Counted from the first letter of the stretch, positions 34,507 to 43,823 are shown. The stretch is 59,895 nucleotides of DNA from Acidobacteriota bacterium (GCA_025353165.1 JANXRE010000182.1:1-59895), one strand, 5' to 3'. Notes: a model not told the origin generated them from the sequence alone. Translations and numbers: made by a program.

Positions 34507-35352
34507 TTAGAGCCGCGGCGCCATCTGTTTCGCCAGCGCGATCCCGCGGGCCTTTCCCTGGGGGATCAGGCGCAGGTCCATCTGGACACCGACACCGTTC
34601 TTGACGAACATCATCATGGAGTCCATGGGTCCCAGAAGCGCTTCGTCGGCTAGGCCCTGTAGCTCCTCGGTGGTGCGCACCGGCGAAAGGAGGCCCATCG
34701 CAATCCGCAGGGCGTTGATGGCCTGTTTCCCGTTGTCATTGACGGTTACGGTCAGGTACGGGCCGTTGGCCGCGCCCGCCTGGCCGAGGCTCTTGACCAG
34801 ATCGCCCAGGCCGCTTTGCCGCGCCAGTTCGTTGGCGTCCGATGGCGCTTTCTCGCCGCGGGAGCCGGCGTCCGAGCGCGCCTTCAGCTTGGCGAGCGCT
34901 TCCTCGGCCGACGTCCTGGCATTGTCCGCCGCCGAGGGCGCGAAGTACTGGCAGCTTTCTCCGCTGCGCTGGACGCGTTCCACCGCGACCGCCAGGATCT
35001 GCGACGCTTCCTCTTTGGTCAGCAGCGAGCAAGGGTCGATGTTCCGGGACGCGGAGGGCGATTGCGTCAGTGCCGAGAGATCGACGCCCCGCTCCTGAGC
35101 TGCCTTCTCCACGCTCTTCTTGATCCGGTAGCCGGTGTAGACTACTCCCGCGACCGCCAGCACGCCGATGAGAAACAGGACGCCGAACACCACGAGCAAG
35201 ACTTTGAGGAGGCCTCCGCTCTTGACAGGAGCGGCGGCCAGCTGCTGCTGGACTGCCGGCGGCTGGGCCGTTCCCGGGGCTCGTGTACCGCAAGAAGCGC
35301 AGAATGCGCCATTCGATGGAATCTCAGAGCCGCAATTCGTACAGAACGTCAT
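34507..35352 (-). CDS. Zinc-ribbon membrane protein of unknown function
   Basis: 281 aa. An N-terminal zinc ribbon (CTNCG ... CASCG, residues 4-22), a Pro/Ala linker, one membrane segment (about 48-73, LLKVLLVVFGVLFLIGVLAV), then a soluble domain beginning DPCSLLTKEEASQILAVAVE, reminiscent of DUF3558-like lipoprotein domains that start with PCxLLT. Topology is probably ribbon in the cytoplasm and the large domain outside. It lies 22 nt downstream of the Memo gene start on the same strand, upstream in transcription. Confidence 0.75.
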   Translation of the reverse strand: MTFCTNCGSEIPSNGAFCASCGTRAPGTAQPPAVQQQLAAAPVKSGGLLKVLLVVFGVLFLIGVLAVAGVVYTGYRIKKSVEKAAQERGVDLSALTQSPSASRNIDPCSLLTKEEASQILAVAVERVQRSGESCQYFAPSAADNARTSAEEALAKLKARSDAGSRGEKAPSDANELARQSGLGDLVKSLGQAGAANGPYLTVTVNDNGKQAINALRIAMGLLSPVRTTEELQGLADEALLGPMDSMMMFVKNGVGVQMDLRLIPQGKARGIALAKQMAPRL

Positions 35353-35430
35353 AAACTCTTTTCCTCCCCTCGGACGATCTTAGTCTATATCTCAAGCGCG
35401 GGTTTGAGGCGGGCCGGGCTAGAATCGGGG

Positions 35431-35982
35431 TTGCGGCATTTCTTCACGCGCCGGCAACCTACCTTCGACCGCGTTCTGCTGGTGGAAAGCGGATCGCGAA
35501 GCCTGATCGAGCGGACCATTCGGACAATCCACTCGCTGCACGGAGAACAGTGCCGGATCGATGTCGTGACGTGTTACGCGGGATCGCCCGCGGGCTTGCG
35601 CGGGAGCGGCGGGGTGTACCGCGTTTCGGAATACGGGGACAGATCCGGACGCGCGCGGCTCCTGCGGGAACTGCGGGGCAGGCAGTACACCGTGGCGGCG
35701 ATGGTCTGCTCTGCCGAGCCCATCATGACCAAGTGGAAATGGTGGATCGCGGCGCGGCTGCCGGTGAAGTTTTTCGTCATCAATGAAAATGCCGACTGGT
35801 TCTGGATCGACCGGGCGCACTGGCGCGTCATCGCGCACTTCGCGATGTTCCGAGCCGGGCTGACTGGAGGCGAGGCGGCGGCATCGGCCGGGCGGTTCGC
35901 GGTATTTCCGTTTATGCTGGCATATTTGTTAGTCTTCGCCGCGTGGATTCACGCGCGGCGGATTTTGCGCGGGAACAGGTGA
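35431..35982 (+). CDS. Conserved hypothetical, glycosyltransferase-associated-like membrane protein
   Basis: 183 aa from TTG 35431 (GGGG just upstream); no ATG gives the same frame without crossing the divergent gene. It contains RVLLVESGSRSLIERTIRTI, a Rossmann-like first strand, PIMTKWKWWIAARLPVKFFV and a C-terminal membrane segment (FPFMLAYLLVFAAWIHARR). The arrangement resembles short acidobacterial proteins next to glycosyltransferases. Function unknown. 13 nt upstream of the SDR gene. Confidence 0.6.
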   Translation: MRHFFTRRQPTFDRVLLVESGSRSLIERTIRTIHSLHGEQCRIDVVTCYAGSPAGLRGSGGVYRVSEYGDRSGRARLLRELRGRQYTVAAMVCSAEPIMTKWKWWIAARLPVKFFVINENADWFWIDRAHWRVIAHFAMFRAGLTGGEAAASAGRFAVFPFMLAYLLVFAAWIHARRILRGNR

Positions 35983-35995
35983 GACAGGAGACCAC

Positions 35996-36793
35996 ATGGA
36001 TCAGCAGCGGCCGGTCGCGGCGATAACGGGCGCATCGAGCGGGATCGGGGTGGTGTTCGCGCGCAGACTTGCCGCGCGGGGTTACGATCTTCTTCTGATC
36101 GCGCGGCGCAAGGAAAGACTCGACGCGCTGGGAGCCGAGCTTTCGCGGGCGCACGGCGCCGCCTGCCAATCCCTGGTTGCAGACTTGGCAAGCGACGCGG
36201 ACGTCGCCGGAGTCGCGGAGCGTTTGCGTTCCGAGCCCCGGCTCGCCCTGCTGGTGAACAATGCCGGGTTCGGCTTGCACGGGCGCTTTTTCAGCACGCC
36301 TGTCGAGGATCAGGAACGGATGCACCGGGTCCACGTGATGGCGACGGTAAAGCTTACCCACGCGGCGCTCAGGGAGATGGTGGCGAGGGATTCCGGGGCC
36401 ATCGTCAATGTCGCGTCGGTGGCGGCGTACGTGCGCAGCTCGGGGAGCGCAAGCTATTGCGCCACGAAATCCTGGATGACGGTGTTCACCGAAGCTCTGC
36501 ATCTGGAGCTGAAGGGGCTGGGATCGCGCGTGCGCGTGCAGGCGCTTTGCCCCGGCTATACGCACACAGAATTTCACGACGCGATGGGCTCCGACAAGAC
36601 CCACGTCGGCGCGTCGCTGTGGCTGAACGCGGATACGGTGGTGGAAGCCTCGCTGCGGGGGCTGGAGCGCGGGAAACTCTTCGTCGTCCCGGGGTTTGGG
36701 TATAAGCTGGCGACAGCGATCGTGCCGAAGCTGCCCGCCGGCCTACGGGTCTGGCTGGAGTTGCGGAACCCGCAGAGCAAGGCGCGGGTCTAG
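35996..36793 (+). CDS. Short-chain dehydrogenase/reductase
   Basis: 265 aa, classical SDR: TGASSGIG cofactor motif (13-20), NNAG, catalytic Ser in VNVASVAAYV and YCATK (Tyr-x-x-x-Lys). The C-terminal end (LPAGLRVWLELRNPQSKARV) suggests membrane association, as in the DltE/YdfG-like fatty acyl or ketone reductases. ARR rather than an acidic residue after strand 2 (LLLIARRKERL) suggests NADPH. AGACAGGAGACC before the ATG is a good ribosome site. Confidence 0.92.
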   Translation: MDQQRPVAAITGASSGIGVVFARRLAARGYDLLLIARRKERLDALGAELSRAHGAACQSLVADLASDADVAGVAERLRSEPRLALLVNNAGFGLHGRFFSTPVEDQERMHRVHVMATVKLTHAALREMVARDSGAIVNVASVAAYVRSSGSASYCATKSWMTVFTEALHLELKGLGSRVRVQALCPGYTHTEFHDAMGSDKTHVGASLWLNADTVVEASLRGLERGKLFVVPGFGYKLATAIVPKLPAGLRVWLELRNPQSKARV

Positions 36794-36879
36794 AGTCATG
36801 GCCAATACCTGCGGCGGGTGTAGATGAGGCTGACGCCGGGGCAGAGCCATGGCCAGTAGTGCTCGGCTCGTTTCTCGTA

Positions 36880-37345
36880 TGGATCGAGGGCGGCTCAACA
36901 GGCTCGCCGGCGGGATATTGTATTGCGATCGCCGCATCGTCGATTTTGTACGAGCGTTGATTCGGAAGAACGCTCCAGATCAGCACGTCCGCATCGGGGC
37001 GCTTGCGAATCACGCCGAGGGCCCGGTATCGAATCGTGAAGGTGTGCGAGCCGTTGGTTAGAGGTTCGAAGTGCCAGCGGACCTTGACGGGCGCCGTCCA
37101 GCGAAGCGCGCGCGTCGATGATACCGTCCGTCCCGTTCGCCGAAATTCCGCGAAAGCTGTAAGTGAAGGGACCGCCCTCGAAACGGAACCGAAAGGTCTC
37201 GGTGATATCGGCGGCGCCGCCCTTCTCCACCCGGATCTGAACGTCGTAGCATTCGGCCCGGAACTGTTTCGCCAAAAGGGGAGCCGCGGACAACAAAAGG
37301 ACTGCGGAGGAAACCGGTAACAGGGTGCCGCGCCTGACAGCCTCC
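36880..37345 (-). pseudogene. DUF2207-type membrane protein remnant
   Basis: Minus strand. A signal-like stretch (VSSAVLLLSAAPLLAKQFRA) leads into CYDVQIRVEKGGAADITETF and RFRFEGGPFTYSFRGI, typical of the DUF2207 N-terminus. Near 37096 the frame shifts and continues as VKVRWHFEPLTNGSHTFTIR then ADVLIWSVLPNQRSYKIDDA. The membrane-spanning C-terminal half is gone. No start codon is evident in the leader frame (a GTC sits where GTG would fit after GGAGG). Confidence 0.65.
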
Positions 37346-37373
37346 GTTCACCTCTGATGTAACCCGGTGACTG

Positions 37374-37754
37374 TCACAATACGATGACGGGCTCAGCGCG
37401 CTCGACGACCAACTGGTCGCCGACGGCGGTCTGCGTCTGCGCGATCGTGCCCGCCGGCAGTTCCAGGACGGAATGCGCCAGCCAGGCGGCGGCGATGCGC
37501 CGTCTCGGCACGGCGGCGGCGATTTTGACCACAGTCCACTTTTTCGAGAGGAACAGAACGTCAATAGGGAACTTCATGCCGAAGGTGTGGATGCATTCGC
37601 AGGGGGCGATCCACATTCCTTCGCCGGCCTCGAGTCCGGTTCGCTTGAGCAGGCCCGTGCGCCGTTCCTTGCTGGTTCCAGCCACTACGGCGCGGTCGGC
37701 GAGGAGGGTGTCGCGAGTTGTGTTTCGGACGCGCAGTTGAGTTTGGGCCATCAT
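37374..37754 (-). CDS. DUF192 family protein
   Basis: 126 aa. Contains RTGLLKRTGLEAGEGMWIAP, then CIHTFGMKFPIDVLFLSK and SVLELPAGT, the hallmark order of DUF192. Most members are exported, but this one has no clear signal peptide. Function of the family is unclear; a polysaccharide or membrane role has been suggested. ATG could be either of two adjacent codons. Confidence 0.88.
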   Translation of the reverse strand: MMAQTQLRVRNTTRDTLLADRAVVAGTSKERRTGLLKRTGLEAGEGMWIAPCECIHTFGMKFPIDVLFLSKKWTVVKIAAAVPRRRIAAAWLAHSVLELPAGTIAQTQTAVGDQLVVERAEPVIVL

Positions 37755-37788
37755 TCTATGGTGTAGCCTCGATGGGCGCGATCTCCGC

Positions 37789-38046
37789 TTATTCGCCGGC
37801 GGGGCGGAAGCGGTTGTCTCGCATCAGGTCTCGAACCGCCGCTTCCGTCGCCGGCGCGATGTAAAAGAACGCCCCCACCCGCTCACTGACGAAGATCATG
37901 CCGCCGCGGTAGGTGTCCGTTTCGACGACGTATTCGTGACCGGCGCCGGTCAGAACCTCCTCGAGTCTGAGCGCTTCTTTGAGGCGCTTCGCGATATAGA
38001 CCAGTGTAAGTTCGGCATCGCGGAAGAACTCGGGGTCCCGGCGCAC
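37789..38046 (-). CDS. Hypothetical small protein
   Basis: 85 aa from GTG 38046 with AAGGGG just upstream; a longer reading from 38145 only overlaps the preceding gene in another frame. Sequence ELTLVYIAKRLKEALRLEEV, then TYRGGMIFVSERVGAFFYIA, resembles short alpha/beta proteins of unknown function. It begins 1 nt after the stop of the upstream gene, so they are translationally coupled. Confidence 0.7.
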   Translation of the reverse strand: MRRDPEFFRDAELTLVYIAKRLKEALRLEEVLTGAGHEYVVETDTYRGGMIFVSERVGAFFYIAPATEAAVRDLMRDNRFRPAGE

Positions 38047-38047
38047 G

Positions 38048-38506
38048 CTACCCCTTCGATCCCGGATTGGCCAAGGCGTGAATGCGCGCGGTGAACGCCC
38101 GGTAGGCTTCCGGCGACGTCCGCTGCCACCATGCGGCGAAACCATTGCCGGCCGCTTCGAGGTTGGACCACATCCCGGGGTCGCGCAACGCCTTGCGAAG
38201 TGCCGGAGCCAGTGAGCGAACCCTTTCCCACACCAGCAGCAGTTCGCGGCCGCTCTGGAAAAACAGCTCGTCGTGAAGCACGCCGTTGGTGAGAAACGAG
38301 GCCACCATGTCCCAGTAGCTCAACACCATGCGGGCGAAGGTGTTCTCTTCGGTGCCGGGCCGGCAGAGCTTCTCGTACTGTTCCAGGGTGGTGGCGTTGA
38401 AGCTGCGGGCGAACCAGTCGCGGGCCTCGCGCATTCTCGGATCGCGGCGGAGTTCAAAGATGCGAAGAATCAGCAGGGCGTCTTCGTGGTTGGGCGGTCG
38501 ATCCAT
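38048..38506 (-). CDS. Hypothetical helical protein (DUF4760-like)
   Basis: 152 aa, all-helical by composition. The segment ARMVLSYWDMVASFLTNGVL followed by DELFFQSGRELLLVWERVR resembles DUF4760-type proteins. No signal peptide. Operon with the 85-aa protein. Divergent from dprA with 59 bp between starts. Confidence 0.75.
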   Translation of the reverse strand: MDRPPNHEDALLILRIFELRRDPRMREARDWFARSFNATTLEQYEKLCRPGTEENTFARMVLSYWDMVASFLTNGVLHDELFFQSGRELLLVWERVRSLAPALRKALRDPGMWSNLEAAGNGFAAWWQRTSPEAYRAFTARIHALANPGSKG

Positions 38507-38565
38507 GACCTCATCATATCGTCCGTGGACTGAGAAGTTTCAAGACTCCGGAACACAACCATCAC

Positions 38566-39753
38566 GTGACCGCTGCTGTCCCTCCGAACCGCCCAACGGT
38601 GCCCGCCGAGGAGCAACTGCACTGGCTGGCCCTGAAGCTTGTGCCCGGGCTCGGGCTTCGCCACGCCAATCGCTTGATCGAGCGTTTCCGCACGCCGCAG
38701 GCGATTTTTCGGGCTTCTCGCTCCGAGCTCACGGCGGCGGGGCTGTCGCAGAGCGTGGCCCAAAGCATCGCCAGCGGGTGCGCTTTCGAAGAGGCAGCGG
38801 AACAGCAGGAAGCGATGCTGAAGTGCGGGGCGGAGATCGTCCCGATCACCGGCAGCGACTATCCTCCTTTATTACGGGAGATCTTCGATCCGCCAATTGC
38901 TCTCTTCGCGCGCGGCCGGATCGAGTTGCTTCAAACCCTCATGATCGGCGTGGTGGGAACCCGCCGGCCTACCACCTACGGGACGGTCGCGGCGGAGCGC
39001 CTCTCGACGGACCTCGCCACACTGGGCCTGACCATCGCTTCCGGCATGGCCCGGGGCATCGATACCTCAGCTCATCGCGCGGCGCTCGATTGCCAAGGCA
39101 ACACCATCGCTGTCTTCGGATGCGGCGTGGACACCATCTACCCCGCCGAGAACCGGAAACTTGCGGCCGTGATCGCCGAAAAAGGGCTGTTGCTTTCCGA
39201 GTTCCCCCTGGGAACACCCGCTTACCCGCAGAATTTTCCCGTGCGGAACCGCATTATCAGCGGGATGAGCGTGGGGATCCTGGTGGTGGAGGGCGCCCAA
39301 TACAGCGGGTCGTCCATTACCGCCCGGCTGGCCTTGGATCAGAACCGGGAAGTCTTCGCCGTCCCGGGGAACATCACGAACAAAATGAGCTGGGGCCCGA
39401 ACCTGCTTATTAAGCAGGGGGCGAAGCTGGTCCAGGAGGCCGAGGACGTGATGGTCGAGCTGAGCCCCGACAACCGGCTGCGAATCGCCGGCCAGAGCCG
39501 GAACGGGGTTCTGTTCGAGGCGAGCGGCGATGCGGAACCGGGGCCGGCATTCCCGGACGGCCCGTTGGGCCAGACCTGCCGAGCCGTTTTCGGCGCACTG
39601 AAGGTGGACGCCGCCACCGGTCTGGAGGACCTCCTGGAGTCTCTTGAGACCTGCTCCTCCACGGAGGTGATCGCGGCGCTCTTCGAGCTGGAGATGACGG
39701 GCGCCGTTCGCCAACTGCCTGGGAAGAATTTCGTCCGGGTGTGGAACAGGTAG
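38566..39753 (+). CDS. dprA: DNA-processing protein DprA/Smf
   Basis: 395 aa from GTG 38566. N-terminal helix-hairpin-helix/SAM-like region, then the Rossmann-like core: VVGTRRPTTYG, IASGMARGIDTSAHRAAL, AVFGCGVDTIYPAEN, LSEFPLGTPAYPQNFPVRNR and SGSSITARLALDQNREVFAV. The C-terminal winged-helix domain is present (about 330-395). It loads RecA on incoming single-stranded DNA during natural transformation. The stop is followed within 18 bp by repeat copy 3. Confidence 0.95.
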   Translation: MTAAVPPNRPTVPAEEQLHWLALKLVPGLGLRHANRLIERFRTPQAIFRASRSELTAAGLSQSVAQSIASGCAFEEAAEQQEAMLKCGAEIVPITGSDYPPLLREIFDPPIALFARGRIELLQTLMIGVVGTRRPTTYGTVAAERLSTDLATLGLTIASGMARGIDTSAHRAALDCQGNTIAVFGCGVDTIYPAENRKLAAVIAEKGLLLSEFPLGTPAYPQNFPVRNRIISGMSVGILVVEGAQYSGSSITARLALDQNREVFAVPGNITNKMSWGPNLLIKQGAKLVQEAEDVMVELSPDNRLRIAGQSRNGVLFEASGDAEPGPAFPDGPLGQTCRAVFGALKVDAATGLEDLLESLETCSSTEVIAALFELEMTGAVRQLPGKNFVRVWNR

Positions 39754-39770
39754 CGCTTTCCCGTTCACGC

Positions 39771-39823
39771 CGCCAAGCGTCGGCAAGAGTGCCGACGCGG
39801 CACGCACGAGTGCGTTCGCCTCG
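39771..39823 (+). repeat. Double-hairpin repeat, copy 3
   Basis: 53 bp. First stem GCGTCGGCA-AGAG-TGCCGACGC, second stem around CGCAC-GA-GTGCG. Ends CGCCTCG instead of CGCCACG. Located 18 bp after the dprA stop, same orientation relative to the upstream gene as copies 1 and 2. Confidence 0.85.
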
Positions 39824-39961
39824 TCGAACTGGGTTCAATAGTATTTCAGGTTACTGTTTGGTTGTGGATCGGTCTTGAGCCTTGACGGAGCGTGGTAAGA
39901 TTGCGGTGCCGGATCATACCCAGCCCCGGAAAGGCCTATTTCGCATTAATTTGGTTACTCT

Positions 39962-42412
39962 ATGGCAAGGAATTTAGTGATCGTCGAGTCGCCCGCAAAG
40001 GCCAAGACGATCGGGAAGTATCTGGGCAAGAACTACGTCGTGAAAGCCTCGCTCGGCCACGTCAAGGATTTGCCCAAGAAGGACTTAGCAGTCGATGTCG
40101 AGCATGGATTCGAGCCCCGGTACGAGGTAATCGAGGGCAAGAAGAAGCTCATTCAGGAGTTGAAGGCCGCGGCCAAAAGTGCGGATTTCGTGTACCTGGC
40201 GGCCGATCCGGATCGCGAAGGCGAGGCCATCTGCTACCACCTGCAAGAGGAATTGCAGGGCAAGAAAGACGGCACGCACGTGTTCCGCGTGATGTTCAAC
40301 GAGATCACGAAGACCGCCATCCAGAAGGCGTTCGACAACCCGCTGAAGGTGAACATCCACCTGGTGGAGGCGCAGCAGACCCGGCGGATCCTGGACCGGC
40401 TGGTGGGGTATAAGATCTCGCCGCTGCTGTGGGACAAAGTGCGCCGCGGGCTCTCGGCCGGCCGCGTGCAAACCGTGGCGCTTCGGCTGATCGTCGAGCG
40501 GGAGCGGGAGATCCGCGCCTTCGTTAAGCGCGAGTACTGGAGCATCGACACGTCGCTGAACGCGAAGAAGGCGCCCGTTCTGACGGCGCGGTTCACCAGG
40601 CGCGACGACGAGTCGATCGAGATTCCGGATCAGGCCTCCGCGGACCGGCTGGTGGAGCAGGTCCGCGACTCCACCTTCACCGTCAAGTCGGTGGCGAATC
40701 GCGAGAAGCGCCGCAATCCGGTTCCGCCGTTCATCACCTCCACGCTGCAACAGGAAGCCGCGCGGAAGCTCAGATTCAGCGTGAAGCGCACCATGATGCT
40801 CGCGCAACGTCTGTACGAGGGCGTGGAACTCGGCGAAGAGGGGTCGGTCGGTCTCATTACCTACATGCGTACCGACTCGACGCGAGTCTCCGGGGAGGCG
40901 CTGGCCGAGGTTCGCGAGCTCGTCCGGGAGCGGTTCGGGCCGCAGTATCTGCCCGACACGCCGAACGTCTACAAGAGTAAGAAGGATGCGCAGGACGCGC
41001 ACGAGGCCATCCGGCCGACGTCGTCGTTACACACGCCGGAGTCGGTTGAGCAGTATGTCGCGGAAGACGAGATGAAGCTGTACCGGCTGATCTGGATGCG
41101 TTTCGTCGCCTCGCAGATTACGCCCGCCGTGTTCGACCAGACGACCATCGATGTGACCGCCCCTGGGAAAGACGGGGCGAATTACATCTTCCGAGCGACC
41201 GGGAGCGTGCAAAAGTTCGATGGTTTCCTCCGTGTCTACGAGGAGGGCAAGGACCAGAAGGACGAAGAGGACGAGGAGATCAAGCACAAGCTGCCGGCCG
41301 TGGTGGAAGGCGAGGTTCTGAAGCTGAAATCGATCGAGCCCGAGCAGCATTTTACCGAGCCGCCGCCCCGGTTTACCGAAGCGACGCTGGTGAAGGAGCT
41401 CGAGGCCGACGGGGTTGGCCGCCCGTCCACCTACGCCAATATCCTCTCGACCATCCAGGACCGCGAGTACGTGAAGAAGGAGGGTGGCAAGTTTATTCCG
41501 ACCGAACTCGGCATGGTAGTTACCGACCTGCTCCTGGAATGCTTCGCCGACCTCTTTGAGGTCTCGTACACCGCGCGGATGGAGGAGGCGCTCGACGAGA
41601 TCGAGGAAGGAAAACTCGATTGGCGCGAGGCGATGGCGGAGTTTTACCAGCGGTTCGAGCGCGACCTGGAGGATGCCGGCCGGAACATGACCGACATCAA
41701 GAGGATGGAGCGTCCGACCGACCTCCTGTGCGACAAGTGCGGCCGTCCAATGGTGATCCGCTGGGGAAAGCACGGCAGTTTTATTGCCTGCACGGGATAC
41801 AACGAGAAGGATCCGGTAACGGGCGATCCGCTGTGCACCAGTACCCGGGAGCTCACCGTCGATCTGCCCGACATCGAGGGGGCGGATCTGACGGAGCAGG
41901 ACGCCGAAGAATACTGCGAGAACTGCGGCCGTCCGATGGTGCTCAAGAAAGGCCGTTTCGGCACGTTCTATGCGTGCTCTGGATACCCGGACTGCAAGAC
42001 GACCAAGCGCATCGGCGACACCGAACAGAAGCAGGCGGACAAGCCGCTGGACGAAAAGTGCCCGCAGTGCGACAGCCAACTGGTGCTGAAGCAGGGCCGC
42101 TTTGGGGAGTTCATCGCCTGCTCGAATTACCCGAAGTGCAAGTACGTCAAGCAGAAGACGATCGGCGTGAAGTGCCCGGATTGCAGCGAGGGCGAGATCG
42201 TCGAGCGGCGGTCGAAGCGCGGCAAGACGTTCTATGGCTGCAATCGCTACCCCGACTGCGACTTCGTGGCGTGGGGCAAACCGATGCCGGAGAAATGTCC
42301 GGATTGCGGTTCGAGCTATCTCATCGAGAAGTGGTTGAAGGCCGGGGCGGTGGCGCAGTGCCCGAACAAGGAGTGCAAGTTCAAGCGGCCTCTCGAGGTG
42401 GCGGTCGCATGA
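39962..42412 (+). CDS. topA: DNA topoisomerase I (omega protein)
   Basis: 816 aa. The Toprim domain opens LVIVESPAKAKTIGKYLG with AADPDREGEAICYHL. The active-site tyrosine is Y301 in GLITYMRTDSTRVS. The C-terminus (about 580-816) carries five four-cysteine ribbons: CDKCG...CTGY, CENCG...CSGYPDC, CPQC...CSNYPKC, CPDC...CNRYPDC, CPDCG...CPNKEC. It relaxes negative supercoils. The 3' end overlaps the methyltransferase start by 4 nt. Confidence 0.97.
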   Translation: MARNLVIVESPAKAKTIGKYLGKNYVVKASLGHVKDLPKKDLAVDVEHGFEPRYEVIEGKKKLIQELKAAAKSADFVYLAADPDREGEAICYHLQEELQGKKDGTHVFRVMFNEITKTAIQKAFDNPLKVNIHLVEAQQTRRILDRLVGYKISPLLWDKVRRGLSAGRVQTVALRLIVEREREIRAFVKREYWSIDTSLNAKKAPVLTARFTRRDDESIEIPDQASADRLVEQVRDSTFTVKSVANREKRRNPVPPFITSTLQQEAARKLRFSVKRTMMLAQRLYEGVELGEEGSVGLITYMRTDSTRVSGEALAEVRELVRERFGPQYLPDTPNVYKSKKDAQDAHEAIRPTSSLHTPESVEQYVAEDEMKLYRLIWMRFVASQITPAVFDQTTIDVTAPGKDGANYIFRATGSVQKFDGFLRVYEEGKDQKDEEDEEIKHKLPAVVEGEVLKLKSIEPEQHFTEPPPRFTEATLVKELEADGVGRPSTYANILSTIQDREYVKKEGGKFIPTELGMVVTDLLLECFADLFEVSYTARMEEALDEIEEGKLDWREAMAEFYQRFERDLEDAGRNMTDIKRMERPTDLLCDKCGRPMVIRWGKHGSFIACTGYNEKDPVTGDPLCTSTRELTVDLPDIEGADLTEQDAEEYCENCGRPMVLKKGRFGTFYACSGYPDCKTTKRIGDTEQKQADKPLDEKCPQCDSQLVLKQGRFGEFIACSNYPKCKYVKQKTIGVKCPDCSEGEIVERRSKRGKTFYGCNRYPDCDFVAWGKPMPEKCPDCGSSYLIEKWLKAGAVAQCPNKECKFKRPLEVAVA

Positions 42413-43176
42413 GCGCGAAGGCTACTGCGTTACCTCAATCGCCGCGCCAGGCCGATTACGGTTTGGACGCGCCGAAGCGCGTGCGGCAGATGTTCTCGCG
42501 CGGCGCCATGCTGTTCCTCTTCGGGCTGGGCGTGTGGTTCATGAATCGTGCGTCCGCGCCGGGGCCGGGATTGGCGCTGTTCCTGGTCTTTGGCTGCATC
42601 GGGCTGGGGTTCTTGGCCACGGCGTTCGTCATGCGATGGTCCAGCCATGTGGGGAAACTGCGGGTGCGGGATGTAATCCTCGAGGCGCTTCCGTGGAAGG
42701 GCGATGAGAAGGTGTTGGACGCGGGTTGCGGGCGAGGGCTGTTCCTGATCGGGGCGGCCAAGCGGATTTCCAAGCCGGGGAAGGCGACCGGCGTGGACGT
42801 TTGGAGCGCCGAGGATCTTTCTAAGAACTCGGCGGAAGCGACGATGGAAAACGCTCGCGTCGAGGGCGTGGCCGATCGGGTGAAGGTGGATACGGGCGAT
42901 CTGCGGAAGTTGCCCTACGGAGCTGCCTTCTTCGATACGGTTCTTTCCAGTCTGGCGGTGCACAACCTGGACGAGCACGAGGATCGGGAGAAGGCCATCG
43001 TCGAGATGTGGCGCGTGTTGAAGCCGGGCGGTCACCTGGCGATCTTCGACATCGCGCACACGGGCGACTATCTCAACGCGCTCAAGTCAAAGGGCGCGGA
43101 GGTGGTACGCGAGTCGGGATTCAGCATGCTCTGGATGATTCCCACAACCCGGTGGTTTGTCGTTCGTAAGGTGTAA
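42409..43176 (+). CDS. Membrane-anchored class I SAM-dependent methyltransferase
   Basis: 255 aa. Two hydrophobic segments near residues 30-75 (AMLFLFGLGVWFMN; LALFLVFGCIGLGFLATAFV) precede a methyltransferase domain: VLDAGCGRGLFLIGAAK (motif I), GVDVWS, VKVDTGDLRKLPYG and VLSSLAVHNLDEHEDRE, WRVLKPGGHLAIFDI. Substrate unknown; ubiquinone- or lipid-type substrates would fit the anchor. The ATGA overlap with topA fixes the start. Confidence 0.88.
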   Translation: MSAKATALPQSPRQADYGLDAPKRVRQMFSRGAMLFLFGLGVWFMNRASAPGPGLALFLVFGCIGLGFLATAFVMRWSSHVGKLRVRDVILEALPWKGDEKVLDAGCGRGLFLIGAAKRISKPGKATGVDVWSAEDLSKNSAEATMENARVEGVADRVKVDTGDLRKLPYGAAFFDTVLSSLAVHNLDEHEDREKAIVEMWRVLKPGGHLAIFDIAHTGDYLNALKSKGAEVVRESGFSMLWMIPTTRWFVVRKV

Positions 43177-43180
43177 TTCA

Positions 43181-43463
43181 TTAGCGGGTTGAGACGGGTG
43201 AAGACGGACCGGGCGGATCGATTCCATCTTTGATGAGGCGGTGAAAGGCTTCCGTCACGGTAGGGATGCCATTCTCGACGGTGGTTCGAGCCACGCTGGT
43301 GAACGCCGCGAACGCTTCGGCTCCTTGCTCATTCTTGGAGCAATGCGAAACCTTGCGAGCGATCACGGCCGGCCGCAACGCCCGCTCTGCCCGATTGTTG
43401 GTCGGCTTCACTTCCGGGCCGTAGAGGAAAGTGAGCACCCGTTGGCGATCCTGCTGCCACCCG
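43181..43463 (-). pseudogene. IS66-family transposase C-terminal fragment
   Basis: Reads LTFLYGPEVKPTNNRAERAL and RPAVIARKVSHCSKNEQGAE, the end of IS66 TnpC including the DDE-terminal NNRAERALRP motif. Everything upstream of WQQDRQRV is missing. It abuts a fragment of a different IS. Confidence 0.85.
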
Positions 43464-43545
43464 ATCCCATCCAGCAGTCGATGATTGTCCGGATCTCGCA
43501 GGCGACGTATTTGTGCCTCCTCAACAGAATCTGTGGGCTGAGCCG

Positions 43546-43719
43546 CGCCACACCCACCGAAAGCTTGCCTTTCTTGGGGAAGCCGGTATCATCCACGATC
43601 CATGCCTGCACGGGCTCTTTCGCCTTCATCGCTGCCAGCGCATAGGCACGCACCAGCATCCAGGCCCTTGCTTTCAGGGCCTTCGAGCAACGTTGCAAAA
43701 CGTATCCATTCTGAAGCAT
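43546..43719 (-). pseudogene. IS701-like transposase fragment
   Basis: ALKARAWMLVRAYALAAMKA and EPVQAWIVDDTGFPKKGKLS match the first DDE aspartate region of IS701-type transposases. Similarity ends around SVGVAR; the family would continue RQYCGQLGK, absent here. About 80 bp of unidentified sequence separate it from the IS66 fragment. Confidence 0.75.
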
Positions 43720-43823
43720 CCGGCGGGGTTTAAAACACTTCTCCGGAGCACTGTTTATTTTGGCTGCTGCCGGCGCGAGCCTCGCCTAGTCAGCATTCCT
43801 TCGGAAAAAGGAGCGTAGTCACG

